Part shown: positions 1 to 5,317 of the stretch, in pieces | Layout: every line of letters begins with the position of its first letter | Numbering within the stretch: position 1 is the stretch's first letter | Origin: Elusimicrobia bacterium RIFCSPLOWO2_01_FULL_54_10 | GTDB lineage: Bacteria; Elusimicrobiota; Elusimicrobia; 2-02-FULL-39-32 | Assembly (NCBI GenBank): GCA_001799975.1 | Contig: MGUQ01000080.1 | Coordinates: 1-6,444 of the forward strand | Direction: 5' to 3' | DNA length: 6,444 bases | Made by a program: the position numbers and the translations under genes | Notes under the pieces: model-generated | Told to the model about the DNA's origin: nothing | Seen by the model: only the letters and a program-made list of their open reading frames with translations | The model's database searches: none

Positions 1-1
1 C

Positions 2-976
2 CACATGGCCAAGCAGCAGGGGTTGTCCGTTTCTCTCTGGGAAATTGTGGAATCACAGGTGCAGTTCATGCGGGAGAAACGGAGCCTACCGTTTCTTAAA
101 GAGCTAAAAATCCCTTCCTCCATGGTCATCACCTCCAACATGGCGGAAGCTCTCAAAGACGCTGAGGTTGTTTTTTCCATCGTCCCGTCACAATTTGTGC
201 GCGAAACCTGGAAAAAAGCCAAAGCGCATGTCGGCAAGCTTGAGCTCGTGGCGAGCTTATCCAAAGGCATTGAAGCCGAGACCTTGAAAAGCATGACGCA
301 AGTGATTGCGGACGAAGTCCCGCAGGCCAAAGACAAGATTGCCGTGGTTTCGGGCCCCAGCCACGCTGAGGAAGTGGCCCGCGATGTGCCCACCGCCGTC
401 ATTGCCGCCTCCGAGCACAAAGCCGTGGCAGAGCTGGCCCAAAAACTTTTGAACACGCGGACATTCCGGGTTTACACAAGCCCCGACGTGATCGGCGCCG
501 AAATCTGCGGCGCCTTGAAAAACATTTTCGCCATCGCCTGCGGCGCCTGCGACGGCCTGGGCCTGGGCGACAACACCAAGGCGGCGCTCATGACCCGCGG
601 CTTGCATGAAATGGCCAAGCTGGGCACGCACCTGGGCGCCAACCAGATCACATTTTTCGGCCTGGCGGGCATGGGGGACCTGATTGTCACCTGCATGTCC
701 CAGCATTCGCGCAATCGCCTGCTTGGGGAAAAAATCGGAAAGGGCAAAAGCGCCCTTGAGGCATTAAAGGAAATGACCATGGTGGCCGAGGGCTATCCCA
801 ATTCCCGCTCCGCGTTTCAGCTCATTCAAAAGACCGGCTGCGAATGCCCGCTCATCACCGAAATTTACCATGTGCTTTATGACGGCAAAAACATCCAGGA
901 ATGCTTAAACGACCTCTTAAGCCGCCCGCTTCCCGCTTACGGCGAGTCCCGCGACATTCCCTGGAGGAACAACTGA
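2..976 (+). CDS. gpsA: NAD(P)H-dependent glycerol-3-phosphate dehydrogenase, 5'-truncated by window edge
   Basis: Reduces dihydroxyacetone phosphate to sn-glycerol-3-phosphate in the cytoplasm, supplying the backbone for phospholipids. The frame is open from the first complete codon, and the N-terminal Rossmann glycine motif (GxGxWG) lies before the window, so the true start is not here; the ATG at 5 is internal. Counting from that ATG, the family motifs are VSGPSHAEEVA (115-125), the GALKN segment with the catalytic lysine K172, the substrate-binding GLGDNTKAAL (186-195) and GLAGMGDLIVTC with downstream SRNR (219-238). The C-terminal helical domain is complete and ends at TGA 974-976. The HU-like gene starts one base later, which suggests translational coupling, and its Shine-Dalgarno sequence lies inside the last gpsA codons. 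Identification is firm; only the beginning is missing. Confidence 0.96.
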   Translation, partial: HMAKQQGLSVSLWEIVESQVQFMREKRSLPFLKELKIPSSMVITSNMAEALKDAEVVFSIVPSQFVRETWKKAKAHVGKLELVASLSKGIEAETLKSMTQVIADEVPQAKDKIAVVSGPSHAEEVARDVPTAVIAASEHKAVAELAQKLLNTRTFRVYTSPDVIGAEICGALKNIFAIACGACDGLGLGDNTKAALMTRGLHEMAKLGTHLGANQITFFGLAGMGDLIVTCMSQHSRNRLLGEKIGKGKSALEALKEMTMVAEGYPNSRSAFQLIQKTGCECPLITEIYHVLYDGKNIQECLNDLLSRPLPAYGESRDIPWRNN

Positions 977-977
977 T

Positions 978-1250
978 ATGAACAAGCTTGATTTGATCAA
1001 TGCCCTTGCCCAGTCACTCGGACAGCGGGCGGACGCGGAAAAAGCCGTTAACAAAATCATCGCAGCCATCCGCGAGGCCCTGCGCAAGGGCGAAAAAGTG
1101 GTGCTCACAGGCGTGGGGAGCTTTCACCCTAAAATCCGCGGAGCGCAGAGGCGCCATAACCCCAAGACAATGGCTCCCGTGGCCGTGCCGCCCAAGCGAG
1201 TGGTCAAGTTCATAGCGTCTGAAGAGCTTTTTGAAGAAACCCCACAATAA
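978..1250 (+). CDS. HU/IHF-family DNA-binding protein
   Basis: A 90-residue histone-like protein expected to dimerise and bend DNA as part of the nucleoid. The N-terminal helices match the family (MNKLDLINALA, then a lysine-rich helix to about 40). The core turn is VVLTGVGSFHPK (41-52), and the beta-arm carries the RHNPKT sequence in which N61-P62 is the intercalating Asn-Pro of HU and IHF. The length is exactly typical. The start is fixed by GGAGG at 963-967, 10 nt before the ATG and inside the end of gpsA. The sequence does not decide between HU and IHF; the conserved neighbourhood with a MerR-type gene and tRNA-Pro recalls IHF-alpha loci in delta-proteobacteria, but this is from memory. 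The C-terminal tail is short and acidic (SEELFEETPQ). Confidence 0.93.
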   Translation: MNKLDLINALAQSLGQRADAEKAVNKIIAAIREALRKGEKVVLTGVGSFHPKIRGAQRRHNPKTMAPVAVPPKRVVKFIASEELFEETPQ

Positions 1251-1276
1251 TCGCCAGTCACGCACGCGTTTTGGTT

Positions 1277-1285
1277 TGATATAAT
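1277..1285 (+). promoter_or_regulatory. Extended -10 promoter predicting a leaderless transcript
   Basis: The sequence TGATATAAT is a perfect extended -10 element (TGn plus TATAAT at 1280-1285). No good -35 box is seen 17 nt upstream, as is common for extended -10 promoters. Transcription would start 6-8 nt downstream, at about 1291-1293, which coincides with the A of the MerR-family ATG at 1292. No Shine-Dalgarno sequence lies between promoter and ATG. Confidence 0.65.
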
Positions 1286-1291
1286 GCTCTG

Positions 1292-1648
1292 ATGATTCTG
1301 GCCGATCCTAACAAGGAATATTTTTCAATCGGAGAAGCCAGCGAAATCACCCGGGTGCCCCCTTATGTGATGCGGTATTGGGAGAGCGAGTTCCGGCTGC
1401 TGCGGCCCAGCCGCCGCGAGTCCGGCCAGAGGCGCTACAGCCGGTCTGATCTGGAGACCATTCTCAAAATCAAGGATTTGCTGTACGTGAAGCGCTTCAC
1501 CATCCCCGGCGCCAAAAAATTTCTGAACGACGAAAAGCGGACCGGGGGGGAACAAGTCAAGCTGGAACTTGCGGATTCCTCCGCCGCGTCGGACGTTCTT
1601 AAAGAAACCAAACAGGTCCTGGAAGAGATCCTGTCCGTTTTAAAATAG
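1292..1648 (+). CDS. MerR-family transcriptional regulator
   Basis: A 118-residue DNA-binding protein. Residues 10-40 form the winged-helix N-terminus (YFSIGEASEITRVPPYVMRYW) with the RYWE motif typical of MerR proteins; residues 41-80 (GQRRYSRSDLETI onward) form the wing and second helix pair. The last 25 or so residues (SAASDVLKETKQVLEEILSVLK) are amphipathic and likely form the dimerising coiled coil. There is no cysteine-rich metal site or long effector-binding domain, so the ligand is unknown. The ATG at 1292 is the first possible start: an in-frame TGA at 1277-1279 lies within the -10 element. No Shine-Dalgarno sequence precedes it, consistent with leaderless translation. A run of seven G occurs at 1544-1550. 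The tRNA-Pro gene begins 8 nt after the stop, so both may share a transcript. Confidence 0.9.
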   Translation: MILADPNKEYFSIGEASEITRVPPYVMRYWESEFRLLRPSRRESGQRRYSRSDLETILKIKDLLYVKRFTIPGAKKFLNDEKRTGGEQVKLELADSSAASDVLKETKQVLEEILSVLK

Positions 1649-1656
1649 ACTCAAAT

Positions 1657-1727
1657 CGGGGTGTAGTATAATGGCAGTACGCGCCCTTGGGGTGGGTGTA
1701 GCCGGAGTTCGATTCTCCGCACCCCGA
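1657..1727 (+). tRNA. tRNA-Pro (anticodon GGG)
   Basis: A complete 71-nt cloverleaf folds by eye. The acceptor stem CGGGGTG (1657-1663) pairs perfectly with CACCCCG (1720-1726), with discriminator A1727. U8 A9 are followed by a D stem GTAT/GTAC with a terminal T-G wobble and a G18G19 loop. The anticodon stem CGCCC/GGGTG has one G-T wobble; its loop TTGGGGT carries anticodon GGG at 1689-1691 with G37. The variable loop is 4 nt. The T stem CGGAG/CTCCG is perfect, with loop TTCGATT. A C1-G72 pair with A73 is normal for bacterial proline tRNA. It reads CCC and, by wobble, CCT codons. CCA is not encoded (CAA follows), so the tail must be added enzymatically. Confidence 0.96.
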
Positions 1728-1751
1728 CAAAATTCCCACCCCACACTTTTT

Positions 1752-1758
1752 AAAGGAG
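1752..1758 (+). promoter_or_regulatory. Shine-Dalgarno sequence that decides the ATA start
   Basis: AAAGGAG is a near-perfect ribosome-binding site. It lies 7 nt before an ATA codon at 1766 and about 70 nt before the first conventional start (GTG 1829), so it points to initiation at ATA. An in-frame TAA at 1751-1753 overlaps it, so the reading frame cannot begin further upstream. Confidence 0.75.
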
Positions 1759-1765
1759 CACGCGA

Positions 1766-2911
1766 ATAAAAAAAGTCGTTTTCCTCTATTCGACGCCTTC
1801 CAGCGGACACAAGAGCTGCGCTGACGCCGTGCGCGCGGCGCTCCAGCTTCATAAAAAGCCCCCGGTCAGAACTGAGGGCCTGGACGCCATCAAATATCTT
1901 TATCCTTTCCTGGGTTCCCTCATCTCCAAAACCTATGTAGAGATCATCAAGCATACGCCCCAAATCTGGGATTTTCTGTATGACAACCCCGACATCGCCG
2001 AAGTCACGCGCGAACTCCGCCAGATGTTCAGTTTTATGTACACGCCTCGGCTGAAGGCCCTGCTCACCCAGCACCGCCCGGATATTTTTGTTTGCACCCA
2101 CGCGGTGCCCTCCAGCTTGATTGCCGAGCAAAAAAGGCGGGGGAACTGCCATCTGCCCCTTGTGGCCATTGTCACGGATTACGATGTTCATTCCTACTGG
2201 GCCCACTCTGAAGTGGACTGCTATATTGTGGCCAATGAGCAGTCTCGCGCCACGCTGATTTCCCGGGGCATCCAGGAAAATAAAATAAAGATTTGCGGCA
2301 TTCCCGTGAACCCGTCATTTTTAAAAAAAATCTCCCGCAAGGATGCCCGCAAGCGCTTGGGCCTGGACCCCCAAAAACCAACCGTGTTGGTGATGGGAGG
2401 CGGTCGGGGCTTGGGGCCTATCGGGGAAATGATGAATAAGCTGGGAAGCTTAAAACCCGATCTCCAAGTCATCGTCGTAGCGGGGACCAACCGCGAACTG
2501 GAAAAAGATCTCCTGCCGCACAAAAGGAATCGGCTCGTCCGTGTTTTTGGTTTTACGGATCAAATACCCCTGCTTATGGACGCAAGCGACATCCTCGTCA
2601 CCAAGCCCGGAGGGCTCACCTCGTCTGAAGCGCTCGTCAAAGGGCTTCCCATGCTGATGATCAACCCCATTCCGGGACAGGAAGAGCGCAATGCGCGCTA
2701 TCTCGCAAAACACGCCGGAGCGCAGAAAGTGAAAAATCTCAAGGACCTGGAAGACAAAGTGCGCAATCTCCTCCGCCATCCGGACGCGTTGAGCAATCTG
2801 TCTAAAAAAATGTTAAAAATATCTAAGCCAAGGGCGGCGCAAGACGCCGCCGGGGAGATTCTGCGCCTTCTTCCCGCTGAAGCTTTTCATGCGCATGCAC
2901 ATGCTGATTAA
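1766..2911 (+). CDS. MGDG synthase/UgtP-like lipid glycosyltransferase, probable ATA start
   Basis: A GT-B glycosyltransferase of the monogalactosyl/diacylglycerol glucosyltransferase and MurG-like group; it probably transfers a sugar from a UDP-sugar to diacylglycerol at the inner face of the membrane. Counting from ATA 1766 the protein has 381 residues. The N-terminal domain opens with KKVVFLYSTPSSGHKS, where G14-H15 is the conserved Gly-His loop; CTHAVPS (110-116), VTDYDVHSYW (136-145) and GIPV (178-181) follow. The C-terminal nucleotide-sugar domain has GGGRGLG (211-217) and KPGGLTSSEAL (280-290) with GQEERNA (304-310). The first ordinary start, GTG 1829, would remove the strand and the Gly-His loop, so it cannot give an intact enzyme. 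The gene ends inside the acylphosphatase gene (23-nt overlap). Donor and acceptor cannot be read from the sequence. Confidence 0.85.
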   Translation: MKKVVFLYSTPSSGHKSCADAVRAALQLHKKPPVRTEGLDAIKYLYPFLGSLISKTYVEIIKHTPQIWDFLYDNPDIAEVTRELRQMFSFMYTPRLKALLTQHRPDIFVCTHAVPSSLIAEQKRRGNCHLPLVAIVTDYDVHSYWAHSEVDCYIVANEQSRATLISRGIQENKIKICGIPVNPSFLKKISRKDARKRLGLDPQKPTVLVMGGGRGLGPIGEMMNKLGSLKPDLQVIVVAGTNRELEKDLLPHKRNRLVRVFGFTDQIPLLMDASDILVTKPGGLTSSEALVKGLPMLMINPIPGQEERNARYLAKHAGAQKVKNLKDLEDKVRNLLRHPDALSNLSKKMLKISKPRAAQDAAGEILRLLPAEAFHAHAHAD

Positions 2912-3158
2912 GGGAAAAGTGCAGGGGGTGGGGTACCGGTTTTTCACGGTCCAGGCGGCGAATAAAATGGGCTTGAAGGGCTGGGTGCAGAACCTGCCCG
3001 ACGGCGATGTGGAAGCTGAAGTCCAAGGGACGGAAGAACTCATCAGCAGTTTTGTGAATCACCTTAAAAAAGGCCATGCCTGGGCCCGGGTGGATTCCAT
3101 GCAGACTGAACCGCTCCCGGAAAAATCCGGCGAGTCTGATTTCGAAATACGAGGATAA
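2889..3158 (+). CDS. acyP: Acylphosphatase
   Basis: A small cytoplasmic enzyme that hydrolyses carboxyl-phosphate bonds such as acetyl phosphate or 1,3-bisphosphoglycerate. The 89 residues cover the whole single-domain fold. The signature GKVQGVGYRFF (9-19) holds the phosphate-binding loop and catalytic R17; GWVQNLPDGDVEAEVQG (31-47) holds catalytic N35. The start overlaps the end of the glycosyltransferase gene by 23 nt. Three in-frame ATGs (2889, 2895, 2901) lie close together and none has a clear Shine-Dalgarno sequence, so initiation is probably coupled to termination upstream; the first is chosen only as the longest. The stop TAA at 3156-3158 is 9 nt before the sigma-factor gene. Confidence 0.95.
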   Translation: MRMHMLIKGKVQGVGYRFFTVQAANKMGLKGWVQNLPDGDVEAEVQGTEELISSFVNHLKKGHAWARVDSMQTEPLPEKSGESDFEIRG

Positions 3159-3167
3159 AACAAACAA

Positions 3168-4079
3168 ATGGAAAGCCTGGATCCAGTCGCACTATACTTC
3201 AAAGAAATCCGCAAGACGCCGCCCCTCAACCACCAGGATTTCCTCAAGCATTTTTACAAGTTCCAGAAGGGCGAGCGGGCGGTGATCCGGCTGAAGAAGA
3301 TGAAAAGCCGCATCTCTGAAAAACTGAAGGCAAAGTTGAACGCAACTGTCACCGAAGGGGACAATTCCAAAATCGCTCTTGTCATCGGGAATTTACGGCT
3401 CGTCATCCCCGTGGCCAAACGCTTTTTCCGCCCCGGCCTTGATTTCTTGGACTTGATTGAAGAAGGCAACATCGGCCTGCTCCACGCTTTAAGAAAATTC
3501 GATCCCCGCAAGGGCTTCCGCTTTTCCACCTACGCATCTTACTGGATCGATCAGGCGGTGCGGCGCTCCATCGAAGAATCCTCCAAGACCATCCGCATCC
3601 CGCCCCACGCCTGGGAGGCGCTGCGCAAATGGTTCCGCGAGTGGGAATCGCTTTCCAGCACGCTTGGGAGAAACCCCACGCTCTCCGAGATGGCCCAGCG
3701 GCTCAACCTCTCCGCCCGCCAGATCAAAGGCGTGATGGAGGCCGTGGAGGCTTCCCGCGGCATCGGCTCCATCGACATGACTCTGGATGAGGATGAAAAT
3801 CTCTCGCTCAAGGACATGGTGACGGACAAGGAAACGCGCGAACCGGACAAGCTTTTCTCCGCCTTGAAACTGCAGGACGAAATGGGCATCGCCTTGAACC
3901 GGCTGCCCAAACGGGAGAAAGAAATTCTCACCATGCGCTTTGGATTGGACGGCGGAGAGCCTGCCACGCTGGAAGAAGTGGGGGCCAAATACCGGATTTC
4001 ACGCGAGCGCGTGCGCCAGATTCAGGAACGGGCGACCTCGCGGCTCAAGCAGATCGCCCAGAAAATGGGCATGAACTAG
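3168..4079 (+). CDS. Sigma-70 family RNA polymerase sigma factor, alternative type
   Basis: Directs RNA polymerase to promoters. In its 303 residues, region 1.2 (DPVALYFKEIRKTPPL, 5-20) is followed by a charged insert to about 66. Region 2 contains NLRLVIPVAKRF (75-86), the core-binding DLIEEGNIGLLHAL (95-108) and FRFSTYASYWIDQAVRRSI (118-135). Region 3 includes TIRIPPHAWEAL and the finger-like SIDMTLDEDENLSL (201-214). Region 4.2 is the helix-turn-helix TLEEVGAKYRISRERVRQI (267-285), with the -35 contacts RER and RQ retained. Compared with E. coli RpoD, W433 is Y, R436 is D and T440 is R in the -10 recognition helix; region 1.1 is absent. It is therefore more likely an alternative group 2/3 factor than the housekeeping sigma, though some lineages have short primary factors. 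GAGG at 3151-3154 is a slightly distant ribosome-binding site. Confidence 0.9.
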   Translation: MESLDPVALYFKEIRKTPPLNHQDFLKHFYKFQKGERAVIRLKKMKSRISEKLKAKLNATVTEGDNSKIALVIGNLRLVIPVAKRFFRPGLDFLDLIEEGNIGLLHALRKFDPRKGFRFSTYASYWIDQAVRRSIEESSKTIRIPPHAWEALRKWFREWESLSSTLGRNPTLSEMAQRLNLSARQIKGVMEAVEASRGIGSIDMTLDEDENLSLKDMVTDKETREPDKLFSALKLQDEMGIALNRLPKREKEILTMRFGLDGGEPATLEEVGAKYRISRERVRQIQERATSRLKQIAQKMGMN

Positions 4080-4093
4080 TTTGGAGGAATGAG

Positions 4094-4621
4094 ATGACCC
4101 CGATTCAGCAAGACGTGATCAATGCCATCCGCGACATTCCGGATTTTCCAAAGAAAGGGATCATATTCAAGGACATCACAACGCTTCTGGCGCGGGGGGA
4201 CTTGTTCCGCAGGGTCGTGGACGAGATCGCCGATCACTATTCCAGCAAGAAGATCGACATGATCGTGGGGATCGAATCACGCGGCTTCATCTTCGGAGCG
4301 GCACTGGCTTATAAACTCGGAGCAGGGATCGTCCCGGTCCGAAAAAAGGGGAAGCTCCCGCACAAGACGATCGCGGTGACTTACGCTTTGGAATACGGGA
4401 CGGACACTCTGGAGATACATGCGGACGCTCTGGAAGGGAAAAAACACGTTTTGATCGTCGACGATCTTCTCGCCACGGGGGGAACCGCCAAGGCCACCGC
4501 CGAGCTAGTCCAGAAATGCGGCGGCCACATCGAAGGCTGCGCTTTCGTGGTTGAACTCGCCTTCTTGAAAGGCCGCCAAAACATGAACGGCCACGAAATC
4601 TACTCTCTGATTCAGTACTAG
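4094..4621 (+). CDS. apt: Adenine phosphoribosyltransferase
   Basis: Purine salvage enzyme converting adenine and PRPP to AMP and pyrophosphate. The 175-residue length is typical. Seen motifs are IRDIPDFPKKGIIFKDIT (12-29), the IVGIESRGFIFG loop (57-68), VPVRKKGKLP (80-89) and the PRPP-binding VLIVDDLLATGGTA (119-132). It ends in the usual C-terminal tail (E154 to Y175, ending SLIQY). GGAGG at 4082-4086 lies 7 nt before the ATG, and the gap to the sigma factor gene is 14 nt, so it is probably the last gene of the glycosyltransferase operon. Its tail is duplicated in diverged form at 5248-5317, which suggests that this copy or its 3' end was exchanged during acquisition of the downstream toxin-antitoxin pair. 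The protein itself shows no damage. Confidence 0.97.
   Translation: MTPIQQDVINAIRDIPDFPKKGIIFKDITTLLARGDLFRRVVDEIADHYSSKKIDMIVGIESRGFIFGAALAYKLGAGIVPVRKKGKLPHKTIAVTYALEYGTDTLEIHADALEGKKHVLIVDDLLATGGTAKATAELVQKCGGHIEGCAFVVELAFLKGRQNMNGHEIYSLIQY
4552..4621 (+). repeat. apt 3'-end repeat, left copy (functional)
   Basis: Seventy nucleotides, from TGAACTC to the apt stop codon, match 5248-5317 without any gap. By hand count 44 of 70 bases agree, and 12 of 22 encoded residues agree (E..FLKG, E, S, LIQY among them). The first 7 bases are identical in both copies. The offset is 696 nt. Confidence 0.85.
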
Positions 4622-4641
4622 ACCCTCCGAACTCGCAGTAA

Positions 4642-4665
4642 AACGGCTTGAATCCCTATGCCGTT
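4642..4665 (+). promoter_or_regulatory. Inverted repeat AACGGC-N12-GCCGTT, possible operator
   Basis: Perfect 6-bp arms at 4642-4647 and 4660-4665 flank a 12-nt spacer. The left arm abuts the -35 box (4648-4653), and the right arm lies in the promoter spacer. This position suits an operator for autoregulation of the toxin-antitoxin pair. It is not followed by a T run, so it is a poor terminator for apt. Short arms could also arise by chance. Confidence 0.45.
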
Positions 4666-4676
4666 CGTTGTAAAAT
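4648..4676 (+). promoter_or_regulatory. Sigma-70 type promoter of the toxin-antitoxin pair, leaderless
   Basis: TTGAAT (4648-4653) and TAAAAT (4671-4676) are separated by the optimal 17 nt. The predicted transcription start, 6-8 nt downstream at about 4682-4684, falls on the GTG start codon at 4683, so the transcript would have no leader. This gives the pair its own expression independent of apt. Confidence 0.6.
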
Positions 4677-4682
4677 CCTTAA

Positions 4683-4997
4683 GTGATCACCCTCGAATGG
4701 CTTCGGGAGAACATTCGCAAGGAGACTTATCAACTCTCATCCCATGCCTCAGAAGAGTGTGACAATGAAAATATTCTCCTTGAGGACATTGAAGAAGCCA
4801 TTTTGGGCGGTGAAATCCTGGAATCTTATGCTGACCGCCAGGACATCCGAGGAGAAAGTTGTCTGATTTTGGGCAGAGGGCGAGGCAGGCGGCAGATCCA
4901 TATTGTGGCAGCCCGTTCAAACAAAGGCGAACTTCGTATTGTGACCGCATATCTGCCAAGACCGCCTAAATGGGTTGATGAAAGAGTGAGGGGTTAA
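4683..4997 (+). CDS. DUF4258 protein, putative type II toxin
   Basis: A 104-residue cytoplasmic protein of the DUF4258 family, often found beside YgiT-type zinc-finger proteins and thought to be a RelE/MqsR-like mRNA-cleaving toxin; that activity is inferred. Recognisable elements are LSSHASEEC (18-26) with the conserved histidine H21, ILLEDIEEAILGGEILESYAD (31-51), SCLILGRGRGRRQIHIVAA (59-77) and the closing RIVTAYLPRPPKWVDE (85-100). The start is GTG, the first possible codon because TAA directly precedes it in frame at 4680-4682; no alternative start lies nearby. No Shine-Dalgarno sequence exists, in keeping with a leaderless message. The antitoxin-like gene follows after 1 nt. Toxin-first order resembles mqsRA and higBA. 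Confidence 0.82.
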   Translation: MITLEWLRENIRKETYQLSSHASEECDNENILLEDIEEAILGGEILESYADRQDIRGESCLILGRGRGRRQIHIVAARSNKGELRIVTAYLPRPPKWVDERVRG

Positions 4998-4998
4998 A

Positions 4999-5250
4999 AT
5001 GAAAAAAACAAATACTTATGGGGACTGCACAATTTGCGGAGGACGGGTTACATCAAAACTCGTTGAGAAGATCTGCACACGGGGGGGGCATCTCATCGGT
5101 GTGGTAAAGGATGTTCCTGCCGGTGTATGCGATCAATGCGGAGAGCGATACTACAAAGCCCCAGTACTTAAGAAGATCGAACGCCAACTTTCCCGCTCTC
5201 AGCAGAAAGCCAAACTCATTTCGGTCCCTGTGGCCCGTTTTGCGGCCTGA
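4999..5250 (+). CDS. YgiT/MqsA-type zinc-finger protein, putative antitoxin
   Basis: An 83-residue protein with two zinc-binding CxxC pairs, C10-C13 (DCTICGG) and C44-C47 (VCDQCGERYY), as in the N-terminal domain of MqsA. VLKKIE (56-61) and the closing VPVARFAA are typical of short YgiT-type partners of DUF4258 proteins. The C-terminal helix-turn-helix of full MqsA is absent, so it should neutralise the toxin by contact but may not bind DNA alone. GAGGGG at 4988-4993 is the ribosome-binding site, inside the toxin gene's end. A run of eight G lies at 5081-5088 in codons R28-G30. The stop codon TGA (5248-5250) coincides with the first bases of the apt-tail remnant. Function is inferred from family and pairing. 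Confidence 0.82.
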   Translation: MKKTNTYGDCTICGGRVTSKLVEKICTRGGHLIGVVKDVPAGVCDQCGERYYKAPVLKKIERQLSRSQQKAKLISVPVARFAA

Positions 5251-5317
5251 ACTCCTCTTCCTCAAGGGCAAGGACGCCCTCAAAAAATACGAAGTCCATT
5301 CTCTCATCCAATACTAA
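5248..5317 (+). pseudogene. Remnant of an apt 3' end
   Basis: Read from GAA 5249 to TAA 5315-5317 this encodes ELLFLKGKDALKKYEVHSL followed by IQY, plainly the C-terminal tail of an adenine phosphoribosyltransferase and colinear with residues 154-175 of the intact Apt upstream. It has no start or body of its own and sits directly after the antitoxin frame. The 44/70 base match shows it is not a recent duplication of the present apt tail, but comes from a different apt allele or paralogue. The downstream propeller gene begins at the base after its stop. Confidence 0.85.

Noticed and set aside
1667..1672. TATAAT as a -10 box
   Set aside because: It is part of the D arm of the tRNA-Pro and is explained by the cloverleaf.
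1640..2206. Long antisense reading frame (188 codons), and a similar one at 257-706
   Set aside because: Both lie opposite well-identified genes, have low-complexity composition and no family resemblance; they are shadows of GC-rich coding sequence.
1829..2911. Glycosyltransferase starting at GTG 1829
   Set aside because: It would remove the first beta strand and the conserved Gly-His loop, and it has no ribosome-binding site; the coding frame clearly extends upstream to 1766.
4642..4676. Rho-independent terminator of apt
   Set aside because: The 6-bp stem has a 12-nt loop and is followed by CGTTGTAAAA rather than a T run; it fits an operator better.
4559..5247. Insertion sequence or integron cassette carrying the TA pair
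   Set aside because: No transposase, integrase, terminal inverted repeats or attC-like structure is visible; only the diverged apt tails mark the edges.
5111..5317. A separate 68-residue gene
   Set aside because: It overlaps the antitoxin in another frame for most of its length. Only its last 23 codons are meaningful, and these are the apt-tail remnant.
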